NCBI GenBank assembly: GCA_023301795.1
Contig: JALZVU010000008.1
Coordinates: 1 to 64,000, forward strand
Reading direction: 5' to 3'
From: Granulosicoccus sp.
GTDB lineage: Bacteria > Pseudomonadota > Gammaproteobacteria > Granulosicoccales > Granulosicoccaceae
DNA: 64,000 bases
The notes beneath the pieces were generated by a model, which worked only from the letters and a program-made list of their open reading frames with translations, did no database searches and was not told the DNA's origin. Positions within the stretch are counted from its first letter, which is position 1; every line of letters starts with the position of its first letter. Of the stretch, positions 32,034-42,889 are shown one piece after another. A program made the translations under genes and the position numbers.

Positions 32034-33494
32034 ATGAAATACAGCGACCTGCGCGATTTCATCGCGGGATTGGAATCGCGCGGCGAGTTGATTCGCATCA
32101 GTACGCCGGTAGATCCGAATCTTGAAATTACTGAAATATGCGATAGGACTTTGCGCGCAAAAGGTCCTGCCTTGTTGTTCGAAAATCCGATTGGATCAGA
32201 TATACCACTGTTGGGAAACCTGTTCGGCACGCCTGAACGCGTCGCCTACGGCATGGGTGAGGAGTCTGTTAAAGCTCTACGCGAGGTGGGAAAACTGCTG
32301 GCATTTTTGAAAGAGCCTGATCCTCCCAAAGGTATAAAAGATGCCTGGAACACACTGCCCATATTCAAGAAGGTATTGGATATGGCGCCAAAGACTACTC
32401 GCAACCCTGCCTGTCAGCAAGAGACGTGGGAACACGTTGATCTCGGTAAGTTGCCGGTACAAACCTGCTGGCCAGGCGATGCTGGTCCACTGATTACCTG
32501 GGGACTGGTGATAACAAAGGGGCCACATAAAAAACGGCAAAACATGGGCATCTATAGACAGCAAGTGATAGGCCCTGACAAAGTCATCATGCGCTGGCTA
32601 AGCCATCGTGGCGGGGCGTTGGATTTTCGTGAATGGCAACAGACCAACCCGGGTGAGCCCTTTCCCATAGCGGTAGCACTTGGGGCTGATCCTGCCACGA
32701 TACTAGGCGCTGTTACACCGGTGCCCGATTCGTTGTCAGAACATGCGTTTGCTGGACTATTACGCGGTGAGCGAACCTTGTTGGCCAATGCACAGTTGTC
32801 TGACCTTCAAGTCCCGGCTTCTGCTGAATTTGTGCTGGAGGGTTTTCTCTACCCCGGTGAGACTGCACCAGAAGGGCCTTTCGGTGACCATACCGGTTAC
32901 TACAATGAGGTCGATGAATTTCCAGTGTTCACGGTGGAGCGCGTGACCCATCGCAAAAACCCGATTTATCATTCGACATACACCGGTCGACCGCCAGATG
33001 AACCTGCCATTCTGGGTGTTGCTCTGAACGAAGTGTTTGTACCGATACTGCAAAAACAATTTCCAGAAATAACGGACTTTTATCTGCCACCTGAAGGATG
33101 TTCATACCGTATGGCCGTGGTGAGCATGAAAAAGCAATATCCAGGGCATGCAAAGCGAGTGATGATGGGAGTCTGGAGTTTTCTGCGACAGTTCATGTAT
33201 ACAAAGTTTGTGATTGTGGTGGACGACGACATTAATGCACGTTCCTGGGAAGATGTTATTTGGGCGATTACCACCCGCATGGATCCTGCTAGAGACACCA
33301 CGTTGATTGAGAACACACCCATCGATTACTTGGATTTTGCCTCACCGGTATCGGGACTTGGGTCGAAAATGGGAATGGATGCCACCAACAAGTTGCCAGG
33401 GGAAACCGACAGGGAATGGGGTGAGCCGATTGTCATGAGTGATGCGGTGAAAACCCGAGTGGATGAGATATGGTCATCGTTAGGGCTCGAGTAA
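32034..33494 (+). CDS. ubiD: 4-hydroxy-3-polyprenylbenzoate decarboxylase (UbiD family)
   Basis: Prenylated-FMN-dependent decarboxylase of ubiquinone synthesis. Sequence begins [20 protein letters not shown], and the middle contains [20 protein letters not shown], with the conserved Glu/Asp region of UbiD. The length of 486 residues matches E. coli. The prFMN-synthase ubiX is not in the window. It starts almost immediately after prlC, suggesting cotranscription. Confidence 0.95.
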   Translation: MKYSDLRDFIAGLESRGELIRISTPVDPNLEITEICDRTLRAKGPALLFENPIGSDIPLLGNLFGTPERVAYGMGEESVKALREVGKLLAFLKEPDPPKGIKDAWNTLPIFKKVLDMAPKTTRNPACQQETWEHVDLGKLPVQTCWPGDAGPLITWGLVITKGPHKKRQNMGIYRQQVIGPDKVIMRWLSHRGGALDFREWQQTNPGEPFPIAVALGADPATILGAVTPVPDSLSEHAFAGLLRGERTLLANAQLSDLQVPASAEFVLEGFLYPGETAPEGPFGDHTGYYNEVDEFPVFTVERVTHRKNPIYHSTYTGRPPDEPAILGVALNEVFVPILQKQFPEITDFYLPPEGCSYRMAVVSMKKQYPGHAKRVMMGVWSFLRQFMYTKFVIVVDDDINARSWEDVIWAITTRMDPARDTTLIENTPIDYLDFASPVSGLGSKMGMDATNKLPGETDREWGEPIVMSDAVKTRVDEIWSSLGLE

Positions 33495-33695
33495 CCTATT
33501 GTAAGATGGTGTAAAGCTTCACCAGGGAGCTATGCGTTTTGTTCTTACAGGGGTTTGTTGGGGTTAGTTCCGGTGTTAAACACTATGCCAGCCGATCAAC
33601 AATGGCTAACAGTCAAGTATGATGAAGGGGTGGTGTGGCAATAACATGTGACGCTTCGACACACACAACCCTGCTGGTAGAACCAATAGCGCATC

Positions 33696-34112
33696 TTGAT
33701 ACAACGACACTCACCGATTAGTTTTGACGTATTAAGTTCGATGATCACAGAACTCGTCGAGCATTACGATCGCCACTGTGATGTCGGCTGTGACGAACTG
33801 GATTGGTCATCATCATCCCGTTTTACCCGGGTCGTTCGTTATGGGAACAGTACCGATCTCTATCCCATCTTGAATCAGGTCCCTGATGCAGTCACTGCGG
33901 AGTACCGGCTAGAGTACAAATCTCATACCGTGTTTACCTGGAAGGACTACCGATGGCCGCACTTGGTGGATGCCAACACAGTGAAACAAAACCAGCGTGA
34001 CATCGTTGTGCCTGACGATTGTTTTGGCGAACTACTTAATTATCATCAAGACGCGGACACTGGTTGGTTAGACAGGTACCGGGCTACCTTGGTTCGCGAC
34101 AACGCCGCTTAG
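33696..34112 (+). CDS. hypothetical protein, 138 residues
   Basis: Not recognised. Starts at TTG 33696 in the track, but ATG 33741 (ITELVEHYDRHCDVGCDELD) is an equally good start. The protein is acidic and soluble, with no signal peptide or transmembrane segment, and has several Trp/Tyr residues such as HTVFTWKDYRWPHLVD. The amino-acid balance looks like a real protein rather than a shadow ORF. It is convergent with the GGDEF-EAL gene. Confidence 0.5.
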   Translation: MIQRHSPISFDVLSSMITELVEHYDRHCDVGCDELDWSSSSRFTRVVRYGNSTDLYPILNQVPDAVTAEYRLEYKSHTVFTWKDYRWPHLVDANTVKQNQRDIVVPDDCFGELLNYHQDADTGWLDRYRATLVRDNAA

Positions 34113-34179
34113 AGAGCCTAATCCGCTGCGCTCGCAATCTCTCGGTGCTGCTGCCGAAGCTTGAGGCAGCCCCATAGCA

Positions 34180-36987
34180 TCATGCTAGCTCCAATATATC
34201 GACCGAGCAGGCCCCTAGATCCAGAAAGTTGGCATAATAATCGAGCTTCACGGTATCGATGTGCTGCAGTTTGGCCGCCATAGCTCTGGCTGGTAGTGGC
34301 TCTGAAAAAAAGAAGCCTTGATAGCCCTCACAACCCTCGTTAACCAGCAAGGGCAGAACTCGGCCTGATTCAACACCTTCGGCAATCACTCTGATACCCA
34401 GCGTATTAGCTAGTGCGATGATGCTCTTTACGACAGTAAATGCATGAGGAAAAACTTCTATATCAGCGATGAATGAACGATCTATTTTGAGGTGGTCCAG
34501 TGGTAGCTGGCTTAGGTACGCAAGCGATGAATAGCCAGTTCCAAAATCATCCAGAGATATCTGCACTCCCAGTGACTTGATTTCGTTAATAATATTGGTT
34601 TCGATAGTCTGCACAAGCGCAGACTCTGTGATTTCCAGAATCAGACTATCGGGCCGCATGGAGTGACGTTGTAAAATAACATCGATGCGTTGAGCGAAGT
34701 GAGGCGTGCTCAACTGGCGAGCGGAGACGTTAACCGACATCGTCGTAGCAGGCGTGATCAATCCTCGGCGTAGCCATATCCTGTGCTGGGCACAGGCTTG
34801 TGAGATAGCCCACTCGCCCAGCTCACCAATTAACCCTGTTTCTTCAAGTACGTCAATAAAAGCGCCCGGACTGATAGGTTGACCACTAGCTTGCGGCCAA
34901 CGTAGCAGTGCCTCGAACCCGAGAAGCTTATTGTCCTTAATCAGCAACTGCGGCTGATAGAACAACTCGAAATCCTGCCGATCAACAGCCCGTCGCAAGC
35001 TTGTGATCAACACCGAGCGATCTCGCTGCGCCTGGTCCAGCTCTGGAGTGAAGAAGACATGTCTAGAGCGCCCAGACAACTTGGCTCGGTATAATGCAAT
35101 ATCGGCTTGTTTGATAAGGCTGTTGGCATCTGATGCCAGTTCGGTATTTAGCCCGGAAGCCATGGCGATACCGATACTGGCCGATACATAAACTTCCTCT
35201 TGCTGAAGCAAAAATGGTTGTTTGATGGCATGCACGATGGCGTCAGCGATATCACTCGCCTCACTAATGTCGTCGAATCGCGTAAGGGTTACTGTAAATT
35301 CATCACCGCCCAGACGCGCTACGGTATCTTCATCAAGTACAGTCTGGCGTAGCCGTAGTGCCACCTGTTGTAATAATTCGTCGCCAGCATCGTGACCCAA
35401 CGTATCGTTTACAGCTTTAAAACCATCAAGATCCACAAACAACAAGCAGACGATACCGTAGGGGCTGCGTTGGTCGAGCGATCGATGCAGATGCTCGAGA
35501 AATCGGGTTCGATTTGGCAGGCCAGTAAGCGCATCATGATGAGCAATTTGTTTGAAACGCTGTTCAGCTTCATATTGCTCAGTGATATCCATGATCACCA
35601 CAAGACACCCTGTTAATTTGCCGAGATTGTTCATCAGTGCTGTAGCGTTAATGCTGGCCCATACACTCTTACCACTCGTGCTGTTAAGTCTCACCACATC
35701 GCGAAAGGTATCGCCTCTGACCAGAGCACGGCGCATGTCCACAAGAATTTGTGTGTGATCTTCACTGCGGATACCTTCGATCCAACCGCCACTCAGGTTA
35801 TCTTCAAGGGAGCGAGAGCTGAGTCGACACCACATATCGTTAGCGTATTGGCAGAGCCACTGTTCATCAAGTTTTATGATGCCTACAGGTGCTAGCTGTG
35901 TCAGTGTTCTGTACTGCGTCAGAGCTCCCTGTAATTCTTCAGCTGTCTGTAGTTTCCCGCTGATGTCGTTCAACACTAACGTGGTGTAGACCTGCTTGTT
36001 CACATGCGAGTGAAAGAGGGTGAGTTCGGCGGGAACTACCTGGGTGTTTGCTCTTATCGCTTTGACGTTTGGGATATGGTAAGGCTTGTGATCACTAGAT
36101 CGCAGCGAATACCAATAGTCGCTCGCGTTAACTTGTATTGACTCAAGAACCGAACCTGGCAAAAACAGACTTAACGGGGCACCCAGTGCACTCACGGTAT
36201 CCAAGCCGAATAATTTTTCACAAGCAGGATTAAAAGCGGTAACCGTAAGGTTTTCGTTGACCGTTAATACCGCGTTGAAAGATGCATCCAGTAGCCGCAT
36301 CAGTTGCCGGTTGGTATCACTGACTCCGGCAATTACATTGTTAATGCCTCGGTTGATAATGTTATTGATGTGTACACGAATAAAAGCATCCAGCATTGAT
36401 TGGAGTCGCTTGACCGATAGCAGGTCAAACTGTTGTCGGGCGTTGGCTACGAACAAAAGTGCTTTGAGAGATTTGTGATCGTACAATGGACAAACGCAGA
36501 ATGTATTGATCTGTGGATGACCAAGCGGCAGGTTCGACAGGGTGACATCACTTGGGTTATTGGAGAAAACAGGTTTCAGAACGTCAATGACATCCTGCAT
36601 AACCTCATCGGGAATCGATTTGGATAAGGCCTCCCGTTGACGAACCATACTGCCATCGGCATGCAATGATACGGCTGCGTCGACTACCAGTTTATTGTCT
36701 TCGTCTACACGTAACAGGCAACCGTAAGCTGCATCAGACAATCTGAGAGATTCAACAACGAGTTCTTCGCTTAAATCACGTAGCGATAGTCCACGGGCGA
36801 CTCTATCTCCGACACGTTCTAGAAAGCGATTCTGTATATTGTCAACGGCCTGACGAACTTCATGGTCGGCTCTTCTATCAGATCGCTTTGTGTCTTGGAG
36901 TGTCATATCTAGTGATGTCTGACTAGAAAACGACATAAAGGTTGTTGAACATACGACACGTGCCTGCGATAAACGCCGCATGTGCAA
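34180..36987 (-). CDS. GAF-PAS-PAS-GGDEF-EAL cyclic-di-GMP turnover protein
   Basis: Large cytosolic signalling enzyme of up to 935 residues. An N-terminal GAF-like region (about 40-210) is followed by two PAS domains (about 225-335 and 370-485). The GGDEF domain begins HHDALTGLPNRTRFLEHL and has an intact GGDEF active-site loop. The EAL domain has LGFEALLRWP, ESALVQT, DDFGTGYSSLAYL and EGVES, so both cyclase and phosphodiesterase motifs are preserved. There is no transmembrane segment. The start is uncertain: TTG 36987, or ATG at 36981, 36936 or 36906. Confidence 0.93.
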   Translation of the reverse strand: MHMRRLSQARVVCSTTFMSFSSQTSLDMTLQDTKRSDRRADHEVRQAVDNIQNRFLERVGDRVARGLSLRDLSEELVVESLRLSDAAYGCLLRVDEDNKLVVDAAVSLHADGSMVRQREALSKSIPDEVMQDVIDVLKPVFSNNPSDVTLSNLPLGHPQINTFCVCPLYDHKSLKALLFVANARQQFDLLSVKRLQSMLDAFIRVHINNIINRGINNVIAGVSDTNRQLMRLLDASFNAVLTVNENLTVTAFNPACEKLFGLDTVSALGAPLSLFLPGSVLESIQVNASDYWYSLRSSDHKPYHIPNVKAIRANTQVVPAELTLFHSHVNKQVYTTLVLNDISGKLQTAEELQGALTQYRTLTQLAPVGIIKLDEQWLCQYANDMWCRLSSRSLEDNLSGGWIEGIRSEDHTQILVDMRRALVRGDTFRDVVRLNSTSGKSVWASINATALMNNLGKLTGCLVVIMDITEQYEAEQRFKQIAHHDALTGLPNRTRFLEHLHRSLDQRSPYGIVCLLFVDLDGFKAVNDTLGHDAGDELLQQVALRLRQTVLDEDTVARLGGDEFTVTLTRFDDISEASDIADAIVHAIKQPFLLQQEEVYVSASIGIAMASGLNTELASDANSLIKQADIALYRAKLSGRSRHVFFTPELDQAQRDRSVLITSLRRAVDRQDFELFYQPQLLIKDNKLLGFEALLRWPQASGQPISPGAFIDVLEETGLIGELGEWAISQACAQHRIWLRRGLITPATTMSVNVSARQLSTPHFAQRIDVILQRHSMRPDSLILEITESALVQTIETNIINEIKSLGVQISLDDFGTGYSSLAYLSQLPLDHLKIDRSFIADIEVFPHAFTVVKSIIALANTLGIRVIAEGVESGRVLPLLVNEGCEGYQGFFFSEPLPARAMAAKLQHIDTVKLDYYANFLDLGACSVDILELA

Positions 36988-37396
36988 CGTTATCTTTATT
37001 GTCGATAGACCGAAAAAGCGTCACATCAGTCATCGTGTTATTTAGGATGGGTGAGTATTAAGGTATGTGCAATAAAATACCCGTTCAGTCCTTGAAAATA
37101 ACGTGTCCTTAGATCAAATAAAAGATTGCAAAAAATGTACATACGATATCAGTATATGGTGAATTTTCCGATTCCGTTAGAAAAGCCCCGCCCTTTATTT
37201 CCACGTTAGTGTAGACCATTCCCACTCGGCTGCCTGCCTTATAGAATTGGCTTGTCAATTCAACGTACCTGTAATTGGACTAGTATGTTACTTAAAGATC
37301 GAGTGACGCTGGTAACCTTATATAAAAAACGACGTGTTTGTTCGTACATTATTGCTACTTGCAAATGGTGTTTGAAAAAATTGATTCGTTGAGCGT
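36988..37396. other. 409-bp intergenic region, no gene found
   Basis: This is A/T-richer than its surroundings. A 35-codon plus-strand ORF (from 37285, MLLKDRVTLV) has no support. GAATTG-GCTTGT-CAATTC near 37246-37263 is a 6-bp-arm palindrome. It presumably holds the promoter of the GGDEF-EAL gene, but no convincing -35/-10 pair was found. Confidence 0.35.
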
Positions 37397-38164
37397 CTAT
37401 AAACCAGTATGCAACCATTCGCGCAGACAGTCTAATTGACCGTCATCGCCTGCCGGATTTGCTATTAGTACCCGACTGCTATCAAAACCCAGATCTACGG
37501 CTTTGTTTGCACATCGTTGACTATTCACAACCAATGGCAGATTGGCTAAAACGCAGGTATATCCGCTACATAGCTCCCAGAGATTGTTCAGAATTTCGTC
37601 GCTTGTGACACAGACAATATCTGGAGGATCAATGAACATATTACGGATAATTACGGGATCTGGGCAGGGCTTACATCGTTCGTATACGTCTACGTTTTTG
37701 ACAACAACACCTTGTCTGCTCAGGTGGGTTTTTATCAGATCACGCCCGTCTGTGCCCTTCAGAATTAGCAGAGATTCGGGTAAATGGTTTTGAACTTGTG
37801 CAAGATAAGCTTCGCTGTTATACGGCGGCGCAGGTGCAATCGTGACAATCTGTGCAAACTCAGCCAGCGCTTTGCTTGTGGCAGAACCAATAGCGTGTAT
37901 GTCTATTCCTGACCAAGGTAGTGGCAAAATCCGGTGAGTATGATGTACCGCGTTGGCACTGATAAATAAAGCTGCCTCAAAACGGGTTACTTGCTGCTCA
38001 AGTGTCTGAGCCGCGTAGGGGTTGTGCTGTATTTCAATGCACGGCAGGTGCGTGGTACGAAACCCCAGTGCATGACTTTTTTGAGCGAATGCTGCGTGTT
38101 GGCCAACAGGGCGTGTGATGAGCACTAGCGGCTTCCGTTTTTTTTCGTTTTGGGCTATCTCCAC
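37397..38164 (-). CDS. hemD: uroporphyrinogen-III synthase
   Basis: Closes hydroxymethylbilane to uroporphyrinogen III in heme biosynthesis. It begins [20 protein letters not shown], has FISANAVHH and [10 protein letters not shown] at the expected places and a C-terminal [18 protein letters not shown]. The family is poorly conserved, and these motifs plus the 255-residue length carry the call. hemC and hemX, usual neighbours, are absent. It is divergent from argH. Confidence 0.85.
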   Translation of the reverse strand: MEIAQNEKKRKPLVLITRPVGQHAAFAQKSHALGFRTTHLPCIEIQHNPYAAQTLEQQVTRFEAALFISANAVHHTHRILPLPWSGIDIHAIGSATSKALAEFAQIVTIAPAPPYNSEAYLAQVQNHLPESLLILKGTDGRDLIKTHLSRQGVVVKNVDVYERCKPCPDPVIIRNMFIDPPDIVCVTSDEILNNLWELCSGYTCVLANLPLVVNSQRCANKAVDLGFDSSRVLIANPAGDDGQLDCLREWLHTGL

Positions 38165-38256
38165 GGGTGTCGCCTTATCAATTTATGCACGCTAGCGCGT
38201 TGTTTAATCAGCTAGTATACGACCAATATCACTCTACACACGCCTACAGTTCATTT

Positions 38257-39717
38257 ATGAGTCAGTCAAAAAATCCCGAAAGCCAAGCCGCTGAAAATAG
38301 TAGTTCAGCTGAATCTGCCGCGTCAGGTGAAGGTATGTGGGGTGGTCGTTTTAGCGAATCAACGGACGAATTTGTTCAGGAATTCACGGCGTCCGTGAAT
38401 TTTGACAAGCGAATGTACCGTCAGGATATTCGTGGCTCACGTGCTCATGCCACCATGCTGCACCGTACGGGTGTTCTTTCCAAGGACGATCACGACGCCA
38501 TCCAAGGTGGTCTGGATGCTGTTATCGCAGACATTGAGGCAGGCCGGTTTAACTGGTCAGTGGCCCTAGAAGATGTGCACATGAACATTGAGGCAGCGCT
38601 CACTGCACGCATAGGCGACGCTGGCAAAAAATTACACACCGGAAGATCGCGTAACGATCAGGTTGCCACTGATATTCGACTCTATATGCGCGATGCCTGT
38701 GATGAGTGTGCTGATCAACTGATTCGTCTGTTGAACGGCCTACTGGTGCTTGCAAGTCGGGAAAAGGCCAGCATCATGCCGGGTTTTACGCACCTTCAGA
38801 CTGCACAGCCTGTGACATTTGGCCATCATGTAATGGCGTGGTTCGAAATGTTGTTGCGTGATCTGGAACGTCTCAGTGACACACGCAACCGGCTAAACCG
38901 TTCGCCTTTGGGAGCCGCTGCACTGGCGGGTACCTCGTATCCAATTGATCGACAGATCACTCAGGAGTTATTGGGCTTTAATACGCTATGTGAGAATTCC
39001 CTTGATGCTGTCAGTGACCGTGACTTTGCCATTGAATTTTGTTCTGCATCAGCAATCAGCTTGATGCATCTGTCCCGAATAGCCGAGGAGTTGGTTTTGT
39101 GGATGTCAGCTCAATTCAAGTTCATCGATCTACCTGATCGATTTTGTACCGGCTCATCTATCATGCCGCAAAAAAAGAACCCGGATGTACCTGAGCTGGT
39201 TCGCGGTAAAACAGGGCGCGTGTACGGTAATCTCATGTCGCTACTGACACTGATGAAAAGCCAACCGCTGGCGTACAACAAGGATAATCAGGAGGACAAG
39301 GAACCGCTGTTTGATTCTGTAGACACTTTGCTTGGATGCCTGTGCGCCTTTGCTGATATGTTGCCGGCTATTGAAGTACACCATGAAGCCATGCGCTCTG
39401 CTGCAAAAGCAGGCTTTTCAACTGCCACAGATCTCGCTGATTATCTCGTCAGGCAAGGTCTGGCTTTTCGTGATGCACATGAGATCGTCGGCGAGGCGGT
39501 AGCCTTCGGTCTTCAGCACAAGCTGGATCTCTCAGAGATGACCCTCGAACAACTGCAAGGGTTTAGCACTCACATCAGCGATGATGTGTTCAAAGTGCTC
39601 ACCCTGGAGGGTTCTGTGAATGCCCGAAGCCACGTGGGTGGTACAGCACCAGAAGCAGTTGAAGCTGCTATCAAGAGAGCTGCCACGCGGCTGAATAACA
39701 CCTACAAGCCAAATTGA
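38257..39717 (+). CDS. argH: argininosuccinate lyase
   Basis: Last step of arginine synthesis, splitting argininosuccinate to arginine and fumarate. The core starts [35 protein letters not shown] and the signature [20 protein letters not shown] are intact. I start at ATG 38257 (MSQSKNPES). The GTG at 38167 would add 30 unrelated residues. Even so, a Ser/Ala-rich leader of about 26 residues precedes the family core. The 3' end overlaps the convergent esterase gene by 16 bp. Confidence 0.96.
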   Translation: MSQSKNPESQAAENSSSAESAASGEGMWGGRFSESTDEFVQEFTASVNFDKRMYRQDIRGSRAHATMLHRTGVLSKDDHDAIQGGLDAVIADIEAGRFNWSVALEDVHMNIEAALTARIGDAGKKLHTGRSRNDQVATDIRLYMRDACDECADQLIRLLNGLLVLASREKASIMPGFTHLQTAQPVTFGHHVMAWFEMLLRDLERLSDTRNRLNRSPLGAAALAGTSYPIDRQITQELLGFNTLCENSLDAVSDRDFAIEFCSASAISLMHLSRIAEELVLWMSAQFKFIDLPDRFCTGSSIMPQKKNPDVPELVRGKTGRVYGNLMSLLTLMKSQPLAYNKDNQEDKEPLFDSVDTLLGCLCAFADMLPAIEVHHEAMRSAAKAGFSTATDLADYLVRQGLAFRDAHEIVGEAVAFGLQHKLDLSEMTLEQLQGFSTHISDDVFKVLTLEGSVNARSHVGGTAPEAVEAAIKRAATRLNNTYKPN

Positions 39718-40379
39718 TGCTTTAACCAGGCGGCGATGTCATTAATTTCATCGCCACTGACACTGTGAGCCATTGGATAGTCATGCCATTCGACACTCAT
39801 ACCGTAGTCATTCAGGATATCGCGCGACTGTTGGGCATGCTGGATCTGGATAACTTCATCATGCTGTCCGTGTGCCATGAATACAGGTAACGATTTCCCG
39901 TGTTCGGTTATGAGTGGCAGTGCGATGTCCTGAATAGGCAGATAGGTGGACAACGCCATGATGCCAGCAAGCTTGTGGGTCGAGGTCAATGCGGTGTACA
40001 GCGCTATCGCACCGCCTTGAGAAAAGCCTGCCAGAATAATGTTTGACGCTGGGATACCGCGTTCTAGTTCGGCTTCAATCAGAGCGTTGATATAAGCGGC
40101 TGACTCCTGAACGCCTGACACATCCTGTTCTCTGCTGCCAAAATCCAGCGATGTAATGTCGTACCAGCCCGGCATTGGCGCACCGCCATTGATACTGATG
40201 GGCCGCACTGGAGCATGCGGAAACACAAACCGGATACCGAGCGTGTCGGGCAGGTGAAGCTCTGGCACGATAGGTTCAAAATCGTGTCCGCTAGCACCGA
40301 GACCGTGAAGCCAGATAACACTGTATTGACAGTTTTCTGCAGTTTCGATATGCAGGAAGTCGAGCAGTTTTGTACTCAT
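39702..40379 (-). CDS. alpha/beta-hydrolase, carboxylesterase/phospholipase family
   Basis: Serine esterase of 225 residues. The nucleophile elbow reads [13 protein letters not shown]. The early motif [21 protein letters not shown] marks the oxyanion hole, the acid is likely in HGQHDEVI, and the histidine in [11 protein letters not shown]. There is no signal peptide, so cytosolic. It resembles the carboxylesterase family that includes E. coli YpfH; substrate not predictable. Confidence 0.9.
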   Translation of the reverse strand: MSTKLLDFLHIETAENCQYSVIWLHGLGASGHDFEPIVPELHLPDTLGIRFVFPHAPVRPISINGGAPMPGWYDITSLDFGSREQDVSGVQESAAYINALIEAELERGIPASNIILAGFSQGGAIALYTALTSTHKLAGIMALSTYLPIQDIALPLITEHGKSLPVFMAHGQHDEVIQIQHAQQSRDILNDYGMSVEWHDYPMAHSVSGDEINDIAAWLKHQFGL

Positions 40380-40416
40380 GGGCGTAGGTCTCGTCCGGTT
40401 ATCAAGTAGTGTATTT

Positions 40417-40439
40417 GCCTGAATTCTAATAATTCAGGC
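40417..40439. repeat. perfect 9-bp palindrome between esterase and lptM
   Basis: GCCTGAATT-CTAAT-AATTCAGGC lies in the divergent gap, about 40 bp upstream of the esterase start and 60 bp upstream of lptM. No T tract. It could be a regulator operator serving one or both genes. Confidence 0.5.
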
Positions 40440-40501
40440 GGCTAGACTACCAGCGCACCGGAGTATACTCCACAACCCCACAGTGCAAGAGAGAGTGCGT
40501 A

Positions 40502-40717
40502 ATGCTCAAACGACTGAATATGAGTTCGGCCTTGGTTGTGGCGTTGGGTTTACTGTCTGGCTGCGGCAACAAAGGCGATCTTTTTCTACCTGATGAAGCA
40601 CAGCTACCGGAGCAGATAGAGGCTGCCGGAAGGCTATTCGAAGAATCGTTGCCAACAGAATCAGAGGCTGACGATACTGTCACAACGAAGAAGAAAGCAC
40701 CCGTGGTTGAACCGTGA
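40502..40717 (+). CDS. lptM: LPS translocon maturation chaperone-type lipoprotein LptM
   Basis: Small lipoprotein of 71 residues (formerly YifL). It has a short signal peptide and lipobox LLSGC with Cys21, followed by the diagnostic GNKGDLFLP. Family members assist LptD assembly in the outer membrane. It heads the conserved lptM-lysA-dapF-DUF484-xerC cluster. The tail is acidic and then Lys rich. Confidence 0.92.
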   Translation: MLKRLNMSSALVVALGLLSGCGNKGDLFLPDEAQLPEQIEAAGRLFEESLPTESEADDTVTTKKKAPVVEP

Positions 40718-40804
40718 GTCGATTCTGCCGTATCGTTTTCTTAGCACTCCGTTAATTTTGACCTGTTTGTTCACTCTAAACCTTCCAACAATACCGATTT
40801 CCCG

Positions 40805-42052
40805 ATGAAGCCTTTCCACCGACAATCCGGCTCTTTGATGAGCGATCAGGTCCGCTGTAGCGATCTGGCTGAAGAATTTGGCACGCCGCTCTATGTCTAC
40901 AACCGTCGTGCTATTGAGCAAGCGTGGCAGGAATTTGCCACAGCATTGCAGGATTCTTCGCATCTGATTTGCTACGCCGTCAAGGCGAACAGTAATCTGG
41001 CCATTCTCGATACGCTGGCGCGGCTAGGGTCTGGGTTTGACATTGTCTCCCTGGGTGAATTGAAACGCGTGCTAGCGGCGGGTGGAAAGCCTGAAAAAAT
41101 CGTGTTTTCAGGAGTTGGTAAGAATACTCGCGAGATGGCGGCAGCCCTTGAAGCTGGTATTCGATGCTTCAATGTTGAATCGGTATCTGAGCTTGAGCGG
41201 TTGGCAGAAGTTGCAAGTGCGCATGGCGTCACGGCACCGGTCTCATTGCGAATCAATCCGGATGTGGATGCTCAAACCCACCCGTATATCTCGACGGGTT
41301 TGAAAGAAAATAAATTTGGTATCAACATGGGGGATGCGTTGCAGGCCTATCGTCGTGCACAAGAATTGAGTTCCATTGATGTGCAAGGTATCGATTGCCA
41401 CATCGGTTCGCAGCTCACCACATTAGAACCTTATGCCGATGCAGTGGCATTGCTGGTTGGAATGATCGATACGCTAAGCGCAGAAGGCATTCATCTGTCG
41501 CATATCGACGTGGGAGGCGGGCAGGGGATCCGTTACAGCGCAGACGATGAAAGTCTGGATGTGCAGGCGTGGGCGCGCTGCGTTCAGTCAGCGATCGGTG
41601 AGCGTGATCTGCAAATACTGGTTGAGCCGGGCCGCTACATCGTCGGCCAAGCAGGTATTTTGATGACACGTGTTGAGTATTTGAAAAGCAATGAGGACAG
41701 ACACTTTGCGGTGGTGGATGCCGCCATGAATGATCTTATCCGTCCTGCTTTATACAGTGCCTGGCAGGAGATTGAGGAGGTCGAAACTCTGGAACGTGAA
41801 GCACGCGTCTACGATGTTGTAGGGCCGATCTGTGAGTCAGCTGATTTTCTGGGCAAGCAGCGTACCTTATCCATTGCTGAAAACGATTTGTTGTGTGTGC
41901 GTTCCTCAGGAGCCTATGCATTTGTCATGAGTTCTAACTACAATACCCGGCCCCGTGCCGCAGAAGTCATGGTGGAAGGTGAAAAGTTTTTTCTAGTTCG
42001 CTCCAGAGAGGAAACTGAAGCCTTGTTTGCGCAAGAATTTCTACTGCCGTGA
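40805..42052 (+). CDS. lysA: diaminopimelate decarboxylase
   Basis: PLP enzyme converting meso-diaminopimelate to lysine. The PLP lysine is in HLICYAVKANSNLAIL. The glycine loop HIDVGGGQGI and VEPGRYIVG are intact, and CESADFLGKQR provides the cross-subunit cysteine. The length of 415 residues is normal. The stop overlaps the dapF GTG start by 4 bp. Confidence 0.97.
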   Translation: MKPFHRQSGSLMSDQVRCSDLAEEFGTPLYVYNRRAIEQAWQEFATALQDSSHLICYAVKANSNLAILDTLARLGSGFDIVSLGELKRVLAAGGKPEKIVFSGVGKNTREMAAALEAGIRCFNVESVSELERLAEVASAHGVTAPVSLRINPDVDAQTHPYISTGLKENKFGINMGDALQAYRRAQELSSIDVQGIDCHIGSQLTTLEPYADAVALLVGMIDTLSAEGIHLSHIDVGGGQGIRYSADDESLDVQAWARCVQSAIGERDLQILVEPGRYIVGQAGILMTRVEYLKSNEDRHFAVVDAAMNDLIRPALYSAWQEIEEVETLEREARVYDVVGPICESADFLGKQRTLSIAENDLLCVRSSGAYAFVMSSNYNTRPRAAEVMVEGEKFFLVRSREETEALFAQEFLLP

Positions 42053-42882
42053 GTGTAATTGCGTTCACCAAGATGCACGGTCTGGGCAATGATTTCATGG
42101 TCATTGATAACCTGGATGGGCAACACGAATTCAACGCGCAACAGATCAGCATGTGGTCTGACCGGCATACCGGCATCGGTTTTGACCAATTGTTGGTGGT
42201 AGAGGCGTCATCAGTGCCAGATGCAGAATTCAACTACCGGATATTCAACGCCGATGGTGGTGAGGTTGAGCATTGTGGAAACGGTGCGCGCTGTTTTGCA
42301 CGCTTTGTCAGCGACAGGAACCTGACCAGTAGCTGCCAGATTCGTGTCAACACGCCGCTGGGTGTGATCACCTTAAAGCTACAGGACGATGGTCAGGTTA
42401 CCGTTCTGATGGGCGTGCCTCAATTCGAACCTGAGCACATCCCGTTCATCGCTGAAGCTCGCCAGAGCTTTTACGATTTGACGGTCAATGATCAGATTTT
42501 CAAGGTAGGTACCGGTAGTATCGGCAATCCACACGTGTTGCTACGCGTTGATGATGTGATGCGTGCCGATGTGCAAACTCTGGGTCCTCTCATCGAAAAT
42601 CATGCGCGTTTTCCTAACCGTGTCAACGTAGGATTCATGCAACTGATTGATCGTCAAACACTGCATTTGCGGGTGTTTGAACGGGGTGTTGGTGAGACCC
42701 GAGCTTGCGGTACAGGGGCCTGTGCCGCCGTGGCAATTGCACACCAACAAGGCTTACTTGACAAAACCGCCTTTGTAACCTTACCCGGTGGCCAGTTAAA
42801 AATACATTGGCCTAATGTGCAAGCTTCGATTGAAATGACGGGACCATGTTCTACAGTATTTGAGGGACAATTAAGAATGTAG
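42049..42882 (+). CDS. dapF: diaminopimelate epimerase
   Basis: Converts LL- to meso-diaminopimelate for lysine and peptidoglycan. It begins FTKMHGLGNDFMVID. Active-site cysteines are in EHCGNGARCFARF and ETRACGTGACAAVAIA. The length of 277 residues is standard. The GTG start overlaps lysA, so the two consecutive pathway enzymes are translationally coupled. Confidence 0.97.
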   Translation: MSVIAFTKMHGLGNDFMVIDNLDGQHEFNAQQISMWSDRHTGIGFDQLLVVEASSVPDAEFNYRIFNADGGEVEHCGNGARCFARFVSDRNLTSSCQIRVNTPLGVITLKLQDDGQVTVLMGVPQFEPEHIPFIAEARQSFYDLTVNDQIFKVGTGSIGNPHVLLRVDDVMRADVQTLGPLIENHARFPNRVNVGFMQLIDRQTLHLRVFERGVGETRACGTGACAAVAIAHQQGLLDKTAFVTLPGGQLKIHWPNVQASIEMTGPCSTVFEGQLRM

Positions 42883-42889
42883 ACACACA

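Noticed and set aside
37285-37395. 35-codon plus ORF in the 409-bp gap before hemD
   Set aside because: Basic, no RBS, no pattern; compatible with chance in A/T-rich DNA.
39625-39645. GCCACGTGGG as a further parS
   Set aside because: Only the central octamer matches; both outer arms differ.
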